A DNA stretch of 64,000 nucleotides, taken from the NCBI RefSeq assembly GCF_014109725.1, contig NZ_CP058554.1:2046001-2110000 (forward strand). The letters are read 5' to 3'. Below the pieces are notes generated by a model. It was not told where the DNA came from. It worked only from the letters and a program-made list of their open reading frames with translations, and did no database searches. The position numbers and the translations under genes are program-made. Shown in pieces: positions 42,844 through 52,087 of this stretch. The DNA is from Comamonas piscis (lineage in GTDB: Bacteria; Pseudomonadota; Gammaproteobacteria; Burkholderiales; Burkholderiaceae_C). Position 1 is the stretch's first letter; every line of letters starts with the position of its first letter.

Positions 42844-43989
42844 TTGCCTACCACAACAACCCATAACAACCGAAATCTGTGGCTGGACATGACCAAAGGG
42901 GCTTGCTGTGCTGCCATTGTCTGGCACCACCTGGCTTTCTATGGCCCGATGTCGGATGTCGCAGCACAAGTCACCCCCGACCTGATTGCCTGGTTGACGG
43001 AATATGCACGTATCGCAGTGCAGATTTTCCTTGTCATGGGCGGCTTTTTGTCGGCCGCCAGCCTGGCGCCGCAAGGCCTTGCGCGTTTTGGCAGCCCCTT
43101 GGCAAAGATTGGTCAGCGCGCGCTGCGCCTGCTGGCGCCTTATTCGGTGGCGCTGCTGTTTGCTGTGCTAGTCGCAGCGCTGGTGCGGCCCTGGTTTGCC
43201 CATGATTCGGTACCGGCCGAGCCCACCTGGCAGCAGCTGATCGCCAATGCCTTGATGCTGCAAGACATCAGCGGCGAAGACGCGCTGTCTGCCGGCGTCT
43301 GGTATGTGGCCATCGATTTCCAACTGTTTGCCGCCGTGACCTTGCTGTTTGCACTTAGCCGCCGCTGGGCCCGCACTTGGCTGGGCCTGCAGCTGGGCCA
43401 GCATGTGGTGATTGCGCTCACCGCCTTGTCTCTGCTGGTGTTCAACCGCCATAGCGAACTGGACATGTGGTTTATCTACTTTGTCGGCGCCTATGGCATG
43501 GGGATGCTGGCCTACTGGGGCAGCCAAAGTGCCAAGCCCTGGTCCTGGACTGCGCTGTTGCTGGCGCTGGGTTTTGTGTCGCTGGAACTGGATTTCCGGC
43601 TGCGCATTGCGGTGGCCTTGTGCGGCGCGCTGGGCCTGCTGTGGCTGATGCGTATCCCTTCGGATGGCCGCTTGGTTGCCTGGCTCAGCCGCCAAGCGCC
43701 CGCGCGCTGGCTGCAGTCGTTGGGTCAGATGGCGTACTCGGTGTTCCTCGTGCATTTCTCCATCGTGGTGCTGTGCAACGCGGTGGTTTCGCACCTGTGG
43801 CCCACGCAGCCTTGGTTGAACTGGCTGGGCATGTGCATGGCCTTTGTGCTGTCGCTGCTCGCCGGCCGAGTGCTGTACCTTGGCGTGGAGGCGCGCACCC
43901 CCAGCATTCGCTCTGTGGCCCGCTGGGAGCTGGGCCTGGTGGGGGCGGGGTTGCTGGTGAGCCTGCTGGGCGCCCGCTTTGCGATGTAA
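42844..43989 (+). CDS. Membrane acyltransferase, acyltransferase-3 (OafA) family
   Basis: 381 residues from a TTG at 42844, preceded by AGGGA; the family expects residues before RNLWLDMTKG, and the ATG at 42889 would cut into the first helix. Residues 15-380 contain about ten membrane helices. IVWHHLAFYGPMSD (family His near residue 32) and ending motif LGQMAYSVFLVHFSIVVL match acyltransferase 3. It transfers acyl groups to sugars of the envelope or to small molecules. Isolated gene; substrate unknown. Confidence 0.8.
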   Translation: MPTTTTHNNRNLWLDMTKGACCAAIVWHHLAFYGPMSDVAAQVTPDLIAWLTEYARIAVQIFLVMGGFLSAASLAPQGLARFGSPLAKIGQRALRLLAPYSVALLFAVLVAALVRPWFAHDSVPAEPTWQQLIANALMLQDISGEDALSAGVWYVAIDFQLFAAVTLLFALSRRWARTWLGLQLGQHVVIALTALSLLVFNRHSELDMWFIYFVGAYGMGMLAYWGSQSAKPWSWTALLLALGFVSLELDFRLRIAVALCGALGLLWLMRIPSDGRLVAWLSRQAPARWLQSLGQMAYSVFLVHFSIVVLCNAVVSHLWPTQPWLNWLGMCMAFVLSLLAGRVLYLGVEARTPSIRSVARWELGLVGAGLLVSLLGARFAM

Positions 43990-44018
43990 GCAGGCGTCGT
44001 AGCTAAGCCTATTGCTTA

Positions 44019-44432
44019 TTAGCGGTGCAGATCGCCGGCCCGCTCAGGTTGGTAGCTGATGCCGGTGACCTTCACCGTCATGGTCTTGCCGCCCACTGAT
44101 GGCCAAGCCAGCGCATCGCCAATCGACAGGCCAAGCAGCGCACTGCCTACCGGCGCAAACACCGAAATCTTGCTGCTGCTGTCATCCAGGTCCTTGGGGT
44201 AGACCAAGGTCAGCTGGAACTGCTTGCCCGACTCTGCCATGTCAAAGTTGACGGTGGAGTTCATCGTTACCACGTTCGGCGGGATATCGGTTGGCTCCAC
44301 GATATCGGCACGGGCAATCTCGGCCTCCAGATCCGCCTTGCCGGGGAAGGCGCTTGCCGGCATGGCCTCCAGCAGCGCTTCCAGGCGGTCCACATCCAGA
44401 GACGACAGGATGAGTTGGGGTTGGCGAGACAT
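44019..44432 (-). CDS. rnk: Rnk, nucleoside diphosphate kinase regulator
   Basis: 137 residues from the ATG at 44432 (AAGGGAA upstream). N-terminal helix LSSLDVDRLEALLEAM is short, and the GreA/GreB C-terminal FKBP-like domain follows (VTMNSTVNFDMAESGKQFQLTLVYP, PVGSALLGLSIGDALAW). Rnk binds RNA polymerase in E. coli and affects NTP pools; it lacks the long GreA coiled coil. Divergent from the radical SAM gene. Confidence 0.9.
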   Translation of the reverse strand: MSRQPQLILSSLDVDRLEALLEAMPASAFPGKADLEAEIARADIVEPTDIPPNVVTMNSTVNFDMAESGKQFQLTLVYPKDLDDSSSKISVFAPVGSALLGLSIGDALAWPSVGGKTMTVKVTGISYQPERAGDLHR

Positions 44433-44482
44433 GAAAATTCCCTTCGGAGTATGTAATCCCCGACTGTAGGCCAAGCCCCATG

Positions 44483-44501
44483 TCGCACCAAAACGGTGCG
44501 A
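44483..44501. promoter_or_regulatory. NtrC-like inverted repeat
   Basis: TCGCACC-AAAAC-GGTGCGA fits the NtrC pattern GCACC-N5-GGTGC, in the rnk/radical-SAM gap. No sigma-54 promoter was found near it, so it may be a different regulator's site. Confidence 0.3.
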
Positions 44502-44563
44502 ATAGCCCTGGTTTTGAGGACGCTTGCATCGGTGGCTGGGAAGGCGCACAATGCATAGAAATA

Positions 44564-44579
44564 CTGTATATAAAAACAG
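44564..44579 (+). promoter_or_regulatory. LexA (SOS) box before the radical SAM gene
   Basis: CTGTATATAAAAACAG: CTGT-N8-ACAG, with an AT-only spacer, preceded by TA. It ends five bases before the ATG at 44585. Confidence 0.85.
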
Positions 44580-44584
44580 TTATT

Positions 44585-45904
44585 ATGTCTGCCCGCCAAG
44601 CCCTTCTGAACACCTTGCCTTCCGCACCGTCACCCGCCCCGGTTGAAGACCCGCAGGCCTTGCGGCGCTGTGCCGAGGAGGTTGATGGACCGGTCGAAGT
44701 ACGCGTGCCGCTCCCGATGCCACGCAAGGGGCGCGGCGCAGTAGGTGCACCCCGGCACCGTTTTGCCAGCGATGTGCGGGAGTGGGCGGATGACGGCTGG
44801 ACGCCCGCAACTGCCGAGGCTGGCGACGGCGTTGATGCAGATCTGGGTGCCGACGAGGGCGCCTGGTGGCAGCACACCGCAGAGAGCTTGCCCACCCAGG
44901 TGCATGAAGAGCGGGCTCGCAGCGCGATCCAGAAAAACGATTCGCCCGATATCTTCTTTGATCACTCGGTCAACCCCTACCGGGGCTGCGAGCATGGCTG
45001 CATTTACTGCTATGCCCGGCCGTACCACAGCTATTTGAATCTCTCGCCGGGGCTGGATTTTGAAACCCAGCTGTTTGCCAAGACCAATATTGCCCAGGTG
45101 CTGAAGGCCGAGATCAGCCGCCCGCGCTACCAGCCCGCCTCGCTCAATATAGGGTCAGCCACCGATTGCTACCAGCCGATTGAGCGCGATCTGGGCCTGA
45201 CGCGGCAGCTGATCGAGGTGCTGGGCGAGGCCGAGCATCCTTACTCGCTGATCACCAAGAGCAGTGCGGTTGAGCGCGATATCGACTTGATCGCCGCTGC
45301 AGCGCGCAAAAATGCGGCGGCTGTCTACATCACCATCACCAGCCTCGATCCGCAGCTGACTCGCTTGCTGGAGCCCCGGGCCGCTGCGCCGCACAGGAGG
45401 CTGCGCACGATACGCCGGCTGGCGGAGGCAGGCATTCCGGTGGGGGTGAGCGTGGCACCGCATATTCCGTTTTTGACCGAGGACATGGAAGAGGTGCTGG
45501 CCGCCGCACGCGATGCCGGTGCGACCACTGCCTTCTACACCGTGCTGCGCCTGCCCTGGGAGCTGAACGGGGTGTTCCAGCAGTGGCTGCAAGCCCATTA
45601 CCCACAACGCGCAGACCGGGTGATGGAGCGGGTGCGCGACCTGCACCAGATCAGCGAAGAGGACCGGCTGAGGGGCAAGAGCTACGACAGCCAGTCCTTT
45701 AGCCGCATGAAGGGCCAGGGCCTGTGGGCCGACCTGGTGCGCCAGCGTTTCAGGCGGGCCTGCGCGCAGCTGGGCTATGGGCGCGAGCGGATCAAGATGG
45801 ACTGGCAGGGCTTTGAAGCCTGGCGCGCTCGGCAGTTGATGCAGCCAACGCGCGCGGGTGGGGCGGCGCAGGCACCGCACCCGGGCCAAGGCAGTTTGTT
45901 TTAG
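44585..45904 (+). CDS. PA0069-family radical SAM protein (SplB-like), SOS-controlled
   Basis: 439 residues from the ATG at 44585; starting further upstream would put the LexA box in the coding region. Residues 38-46 hold PRKGRGAV, typical of this family. The radical SAM cluster motif is C-x3-C-x2-C in YRGCEHGCIYCYARPYH near residue 138. It then continues with NIGSATDCYQPIERDLGLTR and VGVSVAPHIPFLTEDMEEVL. It resembles spore photoproduct lyase-like proteins (COG1533), some of which are known in LexA regulons of other proteobacteria. A DNA-repair role is inferred. Confidence 0.85.
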   Translation: MSARQALLNTLPSAPSPAPVEDPQALRRCAEEVDGPVEVRVPLPMPRKGRGAVGAPRHRFASDVREWADDGWTPATAEAGDGVDADLGADEGAWWQHTAESLPTQVHEERARSAIQKNDSPDIFFDHSVNPYRGCEHGCIYCYARPYHSYLNLSPGLDFETQLFAKTNIAQVLKAEISRPRYQPASLNIGSATDCYQPIERDLGLTRQLIEVLGEAEHPYSLITKSSAVERDIDLIAAAARKNAAAVYITITSLDPQLTRLLEPRAAAPHRRLRTIRRLAEAGIPVGVSVAPHIPFLTEDMEEVLAAARDAGATTAFYTVLRLPWELNGVFQQWLQAHYPQRADRVMERVRDLHQISEEDRLRGKSYDSQSFSRMKGQGLWADLVRQRFRRACAQLGYGRERIKMDWQGFEAWRARQLMQPTRAGGAAQAPHPGQGSLF

Positions 45905-47751
45905 CCAGGTTTGCGTGCGCTGTGGCCTGCTGCAGCGGAGGCCAGGCGAGCAACGGCGGGCGGGGTGGCCGAGGCCGCCGCACGGCCCTTGCAGCTGGCA
46001 AAAATATCCAGCTCGGGCTGGTGCAGCGCGGTCTGCACATCGGTCAGGCCCAGCATCGAGTGGAACAGGTTGTCATGGCTGATGCGGGCGCTGCCCACGG
46101 CCTGCTGCAGGCAGCTGGTGCTCATGCCCATGCGCTGCTGCATCGCAGGTGACAACCAGGTGATCCAGGGCACATGCTTTTGCACATCGGGGGCAACCGA
46201 GTAGGGCAGGCCGTGCAGGTAGATATTGTTCTCGCCCAGCGATTCGCCGTGGTCGGCCACATACATCATCGCGGTGGGCTGGCGCTGGCCCTTGCTGGCC
46301 AGCCAGTCGATCAGGCCGCTCAGCATACGGTCGGTGGCCACTACGCTGTTGTCATAGGCGTTGATGAGCGATGCGCGGTCGCAGGACTGCAGGTTGACGC
46401 TGTTGCACTCGGGGCTGAAGGCTTTGTCTTGGGCGAGCGAGCGCTTGAAATAGGCGGGGCCATGGCTGCCCATCTGGTGCAGCACCAGCACGACGCCCTT
46501 GGCACGCTGCTCGGCCGGCAGCGCGTTGATGCGCTCGTCCAGGCCTTCAAGCAAGGCCATGTCCACGCATTCGCCATCCTGGCAAAAGGCTTTGCGTGCG
46601 GCTGCGGGCAGGTCGTTCTCGGTGTTGGCGTTGTGTACGCGGGCGCACACGCCCTTGCAGCCCGATTGGTTCTCGACCCAAAGGACGGCCAGGCCTGCGC
46701 GCTGCAGCACATCAAGCAGGTTCTCATAGGATTTGCTGCTGTCCTGGCTGCTGCGCCCCAGGTGGGAGAACATGCAGGGCACGGAAACGGCGGTGCTGGT
46801 GCCGCAGGACCAGGCATTGGTGGCGATGGCCAGATCGCGGCGTGCAGACAGCAGCGGTGTGGTGGCCCGTTCAGAGCCGTTGGTGGCAAAGTTGCCGGCA
46901 CGGCCCGTCTCGCCCACCACCAGCGCATAAATCGGAAAGCTGGCCTGGGCGGCATAGCTGGCGCCGAGCTTGGCATCTTCGCCAATTGGGTACAGCGTAG
47001 TGTCGCGGTGCTGGATTTGCTGTGCGGCCAGGTTGCCGACGGCATAGACGGTGGACAGCGGGTTCATCATGTAGCGCAAGCTGGTGTGGTTGCGCATGGC
47101 AGATGAGATAGGGCGGAACCCGGCCATCACCACCACCACCATGGCCAGCACGGCCAGCAGCACCATGCCCAGCTGCTTGAGCACCGGGCGCCAGCCCGGG
47201 TGGCGCGGCAGCGTCTGGCGATACAGCCACCAGGTGGGTGGAATGGCGATGGCGCCGACGGTGACAAACAGGCTCCAGTGCAGCAGGTCGGCCGCTTCCT
47301 TCACATCCGTCTGCAGCACATTGACCAGCATGGATGCGTCAATGGCGATGCCGTAATTCAGCATAAAGCAGGCGGCAAAGGCGGCAATCCAGCACAGCGC
47401 CATCATCAGCGGTTTGGCGGCACGACCCCAGCTGACCAGGTTCAACAAGGCCCAGCAGGCGCAGGCAATGGCGGCCCCTAGGCTCAGGCCCAGCACCCAC
47501 TGTTGGGCGCTGCTCAGGCCTTCGGCCTGCGATATCGCCTTCCACAAGGCCAGGTTGCCCACGCTGGCCAGCCACAGGCTGATGAACAGGCTCCACTGCC
47601 ACACCGGTCGCGATGGGCGGGTGGCAGCAGCTGCAGTGGTGGCCGTGGTGGTCAGGTCGGCGCTGAATGGCAGGTTGGCCGAGTGGGGAGGGAATGCCGC
47701 GGTGTCTGCGGCCTTGCCTGTAGGAGTGATAAACCGGGCAAAGAATGTCAT
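45901..47751 (-). CDS. eptA: Lipid A phosphoethanolamine transferase
   Basis: 616 residues from the ATG at 47751. Five membrane helices lie between residues 52 and 230, after a Ser/Thr/Ala-rich N-terminal extension of about 45 residues. The periplasmic domain has VVGETGRAGNFATNG (catalytic Thr and zinc Glu), VLVLHQMGSHGPAYFKR, and YVADHGESLGENNIYLHG (zinc Asp-His). Paired Cys residues match the disulfide pattern (CGTSTAVSVPC, CKGVC, CQDGEC). It adds phosphoethanolamine to lipid A and can raise polymyxin resistance. No two-component system is adjacent. Confidence 0.92.
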   Translation of the reverse strand: MTFFARFITPTGKAADTAAFPPHSANLPFSADLTTTATTAAAATRPSRPVWQWSLFISLWLASVGNLALWKAISQAEGLSSAQQWVLGLSLGAAIACACWALLNLVSWGRAAKPLMMALCWIAAFAACFMLNYGIAIDASMLVNVLQTDVKEAADLLHWSLFVTVGAIAIPPTWWLYRQTLPRHPGWRPVLKQLGMVLLAVLAMVVVVMAGFRPISSAMRNHTSLRYMMNPLSTVYAVGNLAAQQIQHRDTTLYPIGEDAKLGASYAAQASFPIYALVVGETGRAGNFATNGSERATTPLLSARRDLAIATNAWSCGTSTAVSVPCMFSHLGRSSQDSSKSYENLLDVLQRAGLAVLWVENQSGCKGVCARVHNANTENDLPAAARKAFCQDGECVDMALLEGLDERINALPAEQRAKGVVLVLHQMGSHGPAYFKRSLAQDKAFSPECNSVNLQSCDRASLINAYDNSVVATDRMLSGLIDWLASKGQRQPTAMMYVADHGESLGENNIYLHGLPYSVAPDVQKHVPWITWLSPAMQQRMGMSTSCLQQAVGSARISHDNLFHSMLGLTDVQTALHQPELDIFASCKGRAAASATPPAVARLASAAAGHSARKPG

Positions 47752-47804
47752 GGCGCCATGGTCGGCGCGCAAACTTAACAAGCGATTAATACGCCAGCGG
47801 GCAT

Positions 47805-47829
47805 GAAAAAACCCGCCGAAGCGGGTTTT
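47805..47829. terminator. Terminator after gltA
   Basis: AAAAAACCCGCCGAAGCGGGTTTT, bidirectional; it ends the leftward sdh-gltA transcript. Confidence 0.85.
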
Positions 47830-47883
47830 GAAGCGGTTGCGATCGCAGCACCTGGCAGCGCAAGCACTGCCAGGGCCGGTCTA

Positions 47884-49194
47884 TCAGCGCTTGGCGATAG
47901 GCTGCACTTCGCGGGCCACCGAGCCGGTGTACAGCTGGCGTGGACGGCCAATCTTGTACTCGGGATCGGCCATTTGCTCGTTCAGCTGGGCGATCCAGCC
48001 AACGGTGCGGGCCAGTGCGAAGACGCCGGTGAACAGCTTCACAGGGATGCCGATGGCGCGTTGCACGATGCCGGAGTAGAAGTCGACGTTCGGGTACAGC
48101 TTGCGCGACACGAAGTAGTCGTCTTCCAGTGCAATCTTCTCGACTTGCTTGGCCAGCGCGAACAGCGGATCGTTTTCCAGGCCCAGTTCGGCCAGGATCT
48201 CGTTGCAGGTTTCCTGCATCAGCTTGGCGCGCGGGTCGTAGTTCTTGTACACGCGGTGGCCAAAGCCCATCAGCTTGACGCCGCTGGACTTGTCCTTGAC
48301 CTGCTCCATGAACTCACCGACCTTGGCGATGCCGCCGTTGGCCTGGATGTGTTCCAGCATGTTCAGGCAGGCTTCGTTGGCGCCGCCGTGGGCAGGGCCC
48401 CACAGGCAAGCAACGCCAGCGGAGATGGCTGCAAACGGGTTGGTGCCCGACGAGCCGCACAGGCGCACGGTCGAGGTCGACGCGTTTTGCTCGTGGTCTG
48501 CGTGCAGGATGAAGATGCGGTCGAGCGCGCGCTCCACCACCGGGTTCACCACATACTCTTCGCAAGGGTTGCCGAACATCATGCGCAAGAAGTTGCCTGC
48601 ATAGGACAGGTCGTTCTTGGGGTACATGTAAGGCTGGCCCGTACCGTACTTGTACGACATGGCCACCAGGGTAGGCAGCTTGGCGATCAAGCGGATGGCA
48701 GCGATGTTGCGGTGCTCGGGGTTGGTGATGTCCGTGCTGTCATGGTAGAAGGCCGACATGCCGCCCACCAGGCCCGTCAAGACGGCCATGGGGTGCGCAT
48801 CGCGGCGGAAACCACGCAGGAAGAACTGCATCTGCTCGTTGACCATGGTGTGCTTGGTCACCGTGTCTTCGAACTCGGCCTTTTGCGCTTCGTTAGGCAG
48901 TTCGCCGTACAGCAGCAGGTAGCAGGTTTCGAGGTAGTTGCAGTTCTTGGCCAGCTGCTCGATGGGGTAGCCGCGGTACAGAAGTTCACCCTTGTCACCA
49001 TCGATATAGGTGATGGCCGACTGGCATGCTGCCGTCGAGAGGAAACCGGGATCGTAGGTGAACATGCCGGTCTGCGCGTACAGCTTGCGGATGTCGATGA
49101 CATCCGGGCCGATCGAGCCCTGGTAGACGGGAAGGTCTACGCTTGCTGCGCCGTTGCTAAACGATAGCGTGGCTTTGTTGTCTGCTAGTTTCAT
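47884..49194 (-). CDS. gltA: Citrate synthase
   Basis: 436 residues. Type II, Gram-negative hexameric form by length. Signatures: YTYDPGFLSTAACQSAITYIDGDKGELLYRGYPI, ILHADHEQNASTSTVR (His and Arg of the active site), GPAHGGANEA and MGFGHRVYKNYDPRAKLM with the catalytic Asp downstream. It condenses acetyl-CoA and oxaloacetate. Last gene of the leftward sdh cluster, 20 bases after sdhE. Confidence 0.97.
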   Translation of the reverse strand: MKLADNKATLSFSNGAASVDLPVYQGSIGPDVIDIRKLYAQTGMFTYDPGFLSTAACQSAITYIDGDKGELLYRGYPIEQLAKNCNYLETCYLLLYGELPNEAQKAEFEDTVTKHTMVNEQMQFFLRGFRRDAHPMAVLTGLVGGMSAFYHDSTDITNPEHRNIAAIRLIAKLPTLVAMSYKYGTGQPYMYPKNDLSYAGNFLRMMFGNPCEEYVVNPVVERALDRIFILHADHEQNASTSTVRLCGSSGTNPFAAISAGVACLWGPAHGGANEACLNMLEHIQANGGIAKVGEFMEQVKDKSSGVKLMGFGHRVYKNYDPRAKLMQETCNEILAELGLENDPLFALAKQVEKIALEDDYFVSRKLYPNVDFYSGIVQRAIGIPVKLFTGVFALARTVGWIAQLNEQMADPEYKIGRPRQLYTGSVAREVQPIAKR

Positions 49195-49214
49195 AAAACT
49201 GGTTCCTTCTCGAG

Positions 49215-49508
49215 TTAGTCCGCAAGAGATGCACGTTGTTTTCGGCTGCGCAACATCTCCAGCACTTCATGAACATCTGGCGTGTCGAGGTCGCCTGTCA
49301 GTTCCTTGCGCTTGAGCAGCAAGTCCAACAGGTCGTTGTCGGCCAGGTTCATCAAAGTGGTCAGCCCATGCGCCTGGCGGACATTCAGGCTTGCTCCGTA
49401 AGTCCGGAAGAACTGCTCGACGAAGATATCGTTCTCCACCAGGCCTCGGCGACTACGCCAGCGCAGCAGATCGCGCGCACGTTCATCCAGCAGTTCGTTT
49501 TCCATCAT
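49215..49508 (-). CDS. sdhE: SDH assembly factor 2 (FAD assembly)
   Basis: 97 residues. The family motif RDLLRWRSRRGLVENDIFVEQFF contains the RG..E needed for covalent flavinylation of SdhA. Cytoplasmic. Placed between sdhB and gltA, 15 bases after sdhB, which is a common arrangement. Confidence 0.92.
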   Translation of the reverse strand: MMENELLDERARDLLRWRSRRGLVENDIFVEQFFRTYGASLNVRQAHGLTTLMNLADNDLLDLLLKRKELTGDLDTPDVHEVLEMLRSRKQRASLAD

Positions 49509-49523
49509 TGCTCTATCTGGTTC

Positions 49524-50228
49524 TTACACCGCACGGCGAACCATCAGTTCCTTGATCTTGCCAATCGCCTTGGTGGGGTTCAGGTGCTTGGGGCACACGT
49601 CCACGCAGTTCATGATGGTGTGGCAACGGAACAGACGGTAGGGGTCTTCCAGGTTGTCCAGGCGCTCGCCGGTGTGGTCATCGCGGCTGTCGGCGATGAA
49701 GCGGTAGGCCTGCAGCAAACCTGCCGGGCCCACGAACTTGTCGGGGTTCCACCAGAACGAGGGGCAGCTGGTCGAGCAGCTCGCGCACAGAATGCACTCG
49801 TACAGGCCGTTGAGCTCTTCGCGCTCTTCGGGCGACTGCAGGCGCTCTTTCTCGTTGGCGACAAAGCTGTCGGCCATCAAGTAGGGCTTGATCGAGTGGT
49901 ACTGCTTGAAGAACTGGGTCATGTCCACGATCAGATCGCGGATGACTGGCAGGCCGGGCAGCGGCTTCAAGACGATGTCACCCTTGAGGGTGTTCATGTT
50001 CGTCAGGCACGCCAGGCCGTTCTTGCCGTTGATGTTCATCGCGTCCGAGCCGCAGACGCCTTCGCGGCAGGAGCGGCGGAAGGAGATCGAGGGATCGAGT
50101 TCCTTGAGCTTGACCAGCGCGTCCAGCAGCATGCGTTCCTGACCGTCGAGCTCTACCTCCACGGACTGCATGTAGGGCTTGGCATCTTTATCGGGATCGT
50201 AGCGATAGATTTTGAAAGTACGCTTCAT
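49524..50228 (-). CDS. sdhB: Succinate dehydrogenase iron-sulfur subunit
   Basis: 234 residues. [2Fe-2S] region CREGVCGSDAMNINGKNGLAC near residue 60, [4Fe-4S] CILCASCSTSCPSFW near 147, and [3Fe-4S] CHTIMNCVDVCPKHLNP near 205; all Cys ligands present. Carries electrons from SdhA flavin to the membrane quinone site. Confidence 0.96.
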   Translation of the reverse strand: MKRTFKIYRYDPDKDAKPYMQSVEVELDGQERMLLDALVKLKELDPSISFRRSCREGVCGSDAMNINGKNGLACLTNMNTLKGDIVLKPLPGLPVIRDLIVDMTQFFKQYHSIKPYLMADSFVANEKERLQSPEEREELNGLYECILCASCSTSCPSFWWNPDKFVGPAGLLQAYRFIADSRDDHTGERLDNLEDPYRLFRCHTIMNCVDVCPKHLNPTKAIGKIKELMVRRAV

Positions 50229-50259
50229 TTTGGGATGTTCTTTCGTGGGCAGCTGGGAG

Positions 50260-52065
50260 TTAGAACGTACGGACCTTGGGCGGCACCGACGGCACGGTCA
50301 GCGGCTTGAGTTGCACTGGCTTGTATTCCAGGCTGTTGGCAGCGCTGTACCACAGCGTGTGCTTGAGCCAGTCGATATCGTTGCGGCCCAGTGGGTACTT
50401 GGGATCGTCAGCAGGGTGCTCGTAGTCGTCCACGGTGTGGGCGCCACGGCATTCCGTACGGGCAGCGGCCGAGACCATCGTGGCCTGTGCCACTTCGATC
50501 AGGTTGGCCACTTCCAGTGCTTCCATGCGGGCGGTGTTCCAGACCTTGGACTTGTCCTTCAAGGTCACGCCACCGACGCGGGCACGGATTTCGGCAATCT
50601 TCTTGACGCCTTCGTCCATGCTCTTTTGGGTGCGGAACACACCAGCGTGCTGCTGCATGCAGGCGCGGATGTCGTTGGCCACGTCCTGCGCGTACTCGCC
50701 GCTGCTCGAATCGTCGAGCTTGTTGAGGCGCGACAGCGAGAAGTCCGAGGCGTTGTCCGGCATGGGCTTGAATTCGCCGTAGCCATTGACGTAGTTGACG
50801 ATGTGCTTGCCAGCGGACTTGCCGAAGACCAGCAGATCGAGCAGCGAGTTGGTGCCCAGGCGGTTGGCGCCGTGCACCGACACGCAGGAGCATTCGCCCA
50901 CGGCATAGAGACCGTTGACGACCTTGTTCTCTTCGCCATCCCAGACAACGACCTGGCCGTTGATGTTGGTGGGGATACCGCCCATCTGGTAGTGGATGGT
51001 GGGCACCACAGGAATCGGTTCCTTGGTGATGTCCACGTTGGCGAAGTTATGGCCAATTTCCTCCACCGAAGGCAGACGCTTGCGGATGGTTTCTGCACCC
51101 AGGTGGGTCATGTCCAGCAGGATGTAGTCCTTGTTGGGACCGCAGCCACGACCTTCCTTGATTTCCTGGTCCATCGAGCGCGAAACGAAGTCGCGCGGTG
51201 CCAGATCCTTCAAGGTAGGCGCATAGCGCTCCATGAAACGCTCGCCATCGCTGTTGCGCAGGATAGCGCCTTCACCACGGCAGCCTTCGGTCAGCAGCAC
51301 GCCTGCGCCGGCCACGCCGGTGGGGTGGAACTGCCAGAACTCCATGTCTTGCAGCGGGATGCCAGCGCGCGCTGCCATGCCCAGGCCGTCGCCGGTGTTG
51401 ATGAAGGCATTGGTCGATGCCTGGAAAATACGGCCTGCGCCGCCGGTGGCCAGCAGCACAGCCTTGGCGTGCAGCTCGTACAGGTCGCCGGTTTCCAGCT
51501 CGATGGCGGTCACGCCGACCACATCACCGGATTCATCACGGATCAGGTCGAGCGCCATCCACTCCACGAAGAAGTTGGTCTTGGACTTGACGTTTTGCTG
51601 GTACAGCGTGTGCAGCATCGCGTGGCCGGTACGGTCAGCGGCTGCGCAAGCGCGTTGCACGGGCTTTTCGCCATGGTTGGCGGTGTGGCCGCCAAACGGG
51701 CGCTGGTAAATGGTGCCGTCCGGGTTGCGGTCGAAAGGCATGCCGAAGTGTTCCAGCTCATACACCACCTTGGGTGCTTCGCGGCACATGAACTCGATGG
51801 CATCCTGGTCACCGAGCCAGTCCGAGCCCTTGATGGTGTCGTAGAAGTGCCATTCCCAGTTGTCGGGCGACATATTGCCCAGCGATGCGGACACGCCGCC
51901 TTGCGCTGCCACAGTGTGCGAACGGGTGGGGAAAACCTTGGACAGAGCGGCCACGGACAGGCCAGCCTTGGACAGTTCCAGCGCAGCGCGCAGGCCGGAT
52001 CCGCCAGCGCCGATGATGATTACATCAAACTTGCGCTTTGTGATGTTCTCTTTTGTATAGCTCAT
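50260..52065 (-). CDS. sdhA: Succinate dehydrogenase flavoprotein subunit
   Basis: 601 residues. FAD site IIGAGGSGLRAALELSKAG at residue 16, flavinylated His in FPTRSHTVAAQGG, active-site HPTGVAGAGVLLTEGCRGEG near 245, and VGECSCVSVHGANRLGTNSLLDLLVFG near 390. Oxidises succinate to fumarate on the cytoplasmic face. Confidence 0.97.
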   Translation of the reverse strand: MSYTKENITKRKFDVIIIGAGGSGLRAALELSKAGLSVAALSKVFPTRSHTVAAQGGVSASLGNMSPDNWEWHFYDTIKGSDWLGDQDAIEFMCREAPKVVYELEHFGMPFDRNPDGTIYQRPFGGHTANHGEKPVQRACAAADRTGHAMLHTLYQQNVKSKTNFFVEWMALDLIRDESGDVVGVTAIELETGDLYELHAKAVLLATGGAGRIFQASTNAFINTGDGLGMAARAGIPLQDMEFWQFHPTGVAGAGVLLTEGCRGEGAILRNSDGERFMERYAPTLKDLAPRDFVSRSMDQEIKEGRGCGPNKDYILLDMTHLGAETIRKRLPSVEEIGHNFANVDITKEPIPVVPTIHYQMGGIPTNINGQVVVWDGEENKVVNGLYAVGECSCVSVHGANRLGTNSLLDLLVFGKSAGKHIVNYVNGYGEFKPMPDNASDFSLSRLNKLDDSSSGEYAQDVANDIRACMQQHAGVFRTQKSMDEGVKKIAEIRARVGGVTLKDKSKVWNTARMEALEVANLIEVAQATMVSAAARTECRGAHTVDDYEHPADDPKYPLGRNDIDWLKHTLWYSAANSLEYKPVQLKPLTVPSVPPKVRTF

Positions 52066-52087
52066 TGTTCTCTTTCAATCGCGGGGA

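Noticed and set aside
42493..43074. 193-codon leftward frame before the acyltransferase
   Set aside because: Partly antisense to the acyltransferase; no domain, no RBS.
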